Assembly (NCBI GenBank): GCA_022801735.1
Contig: JAAWSW010000010.1
Span: 1 to 24,377, forward strand
Direction of reading: 5' to 3'
DNA: 24,377 bases
Source: Bacilli bacterium
Lineage (GTDB): Bacteria; Bacillota_I; Bacilli_A; RF39; UBA660
Positions 24,078 to 24,377 of this stretch are shown here, piece after piece (positions within the stretch are counted from its first letter, which is position 1; each line of letters begins with the position of its first letter). Under the pieces are notes generated by a model that worked only from the letters and a program-made list of their open reading frames with translations, did no database searches and was not told the DNA's origin. A program made the position numbers and the translations under genes.

Positions 24078-24105
24078 ATTATACCCTAAAAGTTCTTAAA
24101 AAAAA
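24078..24105 (-). promoter_or_regulatory. Putative promoter for the whole cluster
   Basis: Minus-strand GGGTATAATAT (TATAAT at 24078-24083) about 32 bases before the 24046 start. The -35 position falls in a T-run and matches TTGACA poorly, so an activator or UP-like A/T tracts may be needed. It lies just downstream of the nuclease-gene terminator, making this a clear transcription boundary. Confidence 0.5.
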
Positions 24106-24150
24106 AGTTTTTTTGTAGTTTTTGGTAAAAATTTGTTACTGTTTAAAAAT

Positions 24151-24194
24151 AAAAAAAAGAAATAAAAAGTTATTTATTTTAAACTTTCTATTTC
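24151..24194 (-). terminator. Intrinsic terminator overlapping the Rpn-like gene end
   Basis: On the minus strand GAAATAGAAAGTT (24182-24194) pairs with AACTTTTTATTTC (24159-24171) over 13 positions with one G-U wobble, a 10-base loop, then eight T. The upstream arm contains the last sense codons of the partial gene. Confidence 0.72.
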
Positions 24195-24377
24195 TTCTTT
24201 CTTTAAGCCAGTATATTTAATTATTGTATCGATAGGCATATTGTCTTTAAGCATATTTTGGGCAATTTGTATTTCTTTTTGCTTAGAACCTTGTTCATAT
24301 CCTCTACTATGCATCGTATTGGCCCATATCTCATGCTCATTTTCAAAGGCTATCTCTTCTGTTATCTTTGGATCAAA
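24174..24377 (-). CDS. C-terminal fragment of Rpn/PD-(D/E)XK family transposase-like nuclease
   Basis: Partial: 67 codons from the window edge to TAA at 24174-24176. The C-terminal pattern (RGYEQG, then KEIQIAQNMLKDNMPIDTII, then TGLKKEEIESL) is typical of Rpn-family recombination-promoting nucleases/putative transposases. The catalytic PD-(D/E)XK core lies outside the window. It is separated from the secretion cluster by its own terminator, so it is not part of that operon; such genes are often scattered in multiple copies in Bacillota genomes. Confidence 0.8.
   Translation of the reverse strand, partial: FDPKITEEIAFENEHEIWANTMHSRGYEQGSKQKEIQIAQNMLKDNMPIDTIIKYTGLKKEEIESLK

Overview
The window is AT-rich (roughly 30% G+C by eye), with close-packed genes, strong AGGAGG-type ribosome binding sites, sigma-A-like promoters and the standard code (TGA acts as a stop at 13685-13687). 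Monoderm-type machinery (PrgI-like, TrsD-like and VirB4-like proteins, a lipoprotein, wall hydrolases, no outer-membrane genes) points to an uncultured low-GC Bacillota, perhaps a gut Bacilli or Clostridia lineage. The lineage is an inference.

Almost everything lies on the minus strand, so transcription runs from high to low coordinates. At the right edge is the C-terminus of a Rpn/PD-(D/E)XK transposase-like nuclease with its own terminator. A promoter at about 24080 then starts a long gene run to 1620. The first block (24046-12176) holds a polytopic membrane protein, a signal-peptide/C-anchor protein, an 871-residue exported protein with tandem YYG repeats, and a Tad (tight adherence) type pilus module: TadE-like pseudopilin, CpaB/RcpC, CpaF ATPase, TadB, TadC, a 60-residue Flp-like pilin, two larger pilin-like paralogues and a TadZ/CpaE-like protein.

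A 334-bp non-coding gap (11842-12175) carries a probable terminator and a near-consensus promoter. The second block (11841-1620) is a Gram-positive type IV secretion system (T4SS) module: two small two-helix T4SS pilin-like proteins, a third protein fusing the same two-helix unit to an exported domain, VirB6/TrbL-like, PrgI/VirB3-like, TrsD-like and VirB4-like proteins, a membrane-anchored C39-fold protein, a lipoprotein, and an exported C39-GH24 wall hydrolase. A terminator plus new promoter at about 10980-11025 could set pilin levels above those of the channel proteins.

The notable point is that a Tad pilus assembly module and a T4SS core sit together in one co-directional cluster with no visible relaxase, VirD4 coupling protein or prepilin peptidase. 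This may be a hybrid or paired envelope-spanning surface/secretion machine rather than a conjugative element; that is inference. Left of the cluster, a bidirectional terminator (1590-1620) separates it from a divergent pair of small single-pass membrane proteins with clear back-to-back promoters. The first 117 bases hold inverted repeats of unknown role.
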